From the NCBI GenBank assembly GCA_017304135.1, contig JAFLBB010000032.1, positions 1 through 49,201 of the forward strand: a DNA stretch of 49,201 nucleotides. Direction: 5' to 3'. Below the pieces are notes generated by a model, which did not search any database, had not been told where the DNA came from, and was given only the letters and a program-made list of their open reading frames with translations. The translations under genes were made by a program, and so were the position numbers. Below are positions 49,052-49,201 of the stretch, piece after piece. Positions within the stretch are counted from its first letter, which is position 1. Each line of letters opens with the position of its first letter. The DNA is from Acidobacteriota bacterium. GTDB taxonomy: Bacteria; Acidobacteriota; Terriglobia; Bryobacterales; Bryobacteraceae.

Positions 49052-49201
49052 TTAGTCGCGCCACCAGGTTTGCGTTTTCTTCGCCCATGAAGATTTAGCG
49101 AAGCGAGCGTGGAGAAGGCGGAAAGCGGCGCGAGTGGTCTTCCATGAGTCGGGTCCGGAGCAGGAGACGCGAGCGCCCCGGACGACGAGGTGGAGGGCTT
49201 C
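49052..49201 (-). CDS. C-terminal end of an unidentified protein (partial)
   Basis: On the minus strand a frame is open from the window edge to TAA at 49052-49054, giving 49 residues with WKTTRAAFRLLHARFAKSS and a C-terminal KKTQTWWRD. The basic, Trp-containing end could be any DNA- or RNA-contacting protein; no family is assigned. The other bases between 48991 and 49051 hold nothing else I can identify. Confidence 0.35.
   Translation of the reverse strand, partial: EALHLVVRGARVSCSGPDSWKTTRAAFRLLHARFAKSSWAKKTQTWWRD

Noticed and set aside
1..49201. Further tRNA, rRNA, riboswitch, insertion sequence or CRISPR elements
   Set aside because: No other cloverleaf, rRNA signature, riboswitch core or terminal inverted repeat with transposase was recognised by eye. 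A covariance-model search would be decisive.

Overview
The window is high-GC chromosomal DNA from a Gram-negative-type bacterium. It has signal peptides and lipoprotein signals, POTRA-type envelope machinery, a periplasmic M16 protease pair, a multihaem cytochrome, and several Gfo/Idh/MocA proteins with RR-type N-termini. This mix, plus small secreted beta-rich proteins and a standalone block of ATP synthase Fo genes, best fits an acidobacterium of the Solibacter/Bryobacter type. That placement is an inference from gene content, not from a marker-gene comparison.

Layout. 1-756: the tail of a mobile or foreign segment (resolvase-type HTH end, an orphan ORF of different base composition) abutting the 3' end of a tRNA-Leu(CAG), which has its own promoter. 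1150-5384: DUF885 lipoprotein, secreted hypothetical, two-lobed GNAT protein and a 28-residue membrane peptide. 5491-9044: 1-Cys peroxiredoxin, MoCo-sulfurase-like class V aminotransferase and NhaA. 9038-14698: alpha/beta-hydrolase/sialidase-like fusion, small secreted protein, POTRA-only protein and a 667-residue orphan. 14748-18184: lpdA-lipB-E2, the E3 and E2 parts of a 2-oxoacid dehydrogenase with the lipoyl transferase between them. 18292-22508: oxidoreductase, DinB-like protein and alaS, followed by strong hairpins. 22656-26195: a SPASM-type radical SAM protein with an altered cluster motif, Old Yellow Enzyme, ankyrin protein and small secreted protein. 26247-29262 (minus): scpA-scpB-rluB-CoA-binding protein. 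29354-32769 (plus): a tightly packed run of exported FMN oxidase, hexahaem cytochrome c, atpZ, atpI, atpB and atpE, ending at an intrinsic terminator; no F1 genes follow. 32842-34862: convergent DapA-family aldolase and Gfo/Idh/MocA protein.

34904-40324 (minus) is the most unusual region. It is a seven-gene operon: SPFH/YdjI-like zinc-ribbon protein, S-adenosylmethionine decarboxylase, two zinc-ribbon DUF4178 proteins, a small membrane protein, DUF350, and a spermidine-synthase-like enzyme with an integral membrane domain. It looks like a membrane-associated polyamine-linked system related in theme to the E. coli yjfIJKLMC cluster.

40506-49201: GNAT, a divergent HxlR / DJ-1 / COG2085 electrophile-response-like module, a membrane-anchored hypothetical, a TIM-barrel epimerase, an inactive/active M16 protease pair, a KirBac channel and the C-terminal end of an unidentified gene. 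Many first genes lack a Shine-Dalgarno sequence and instead have a -10-like hexamer 6-8 nt before the start codon, suggesting leaderless transcripts.
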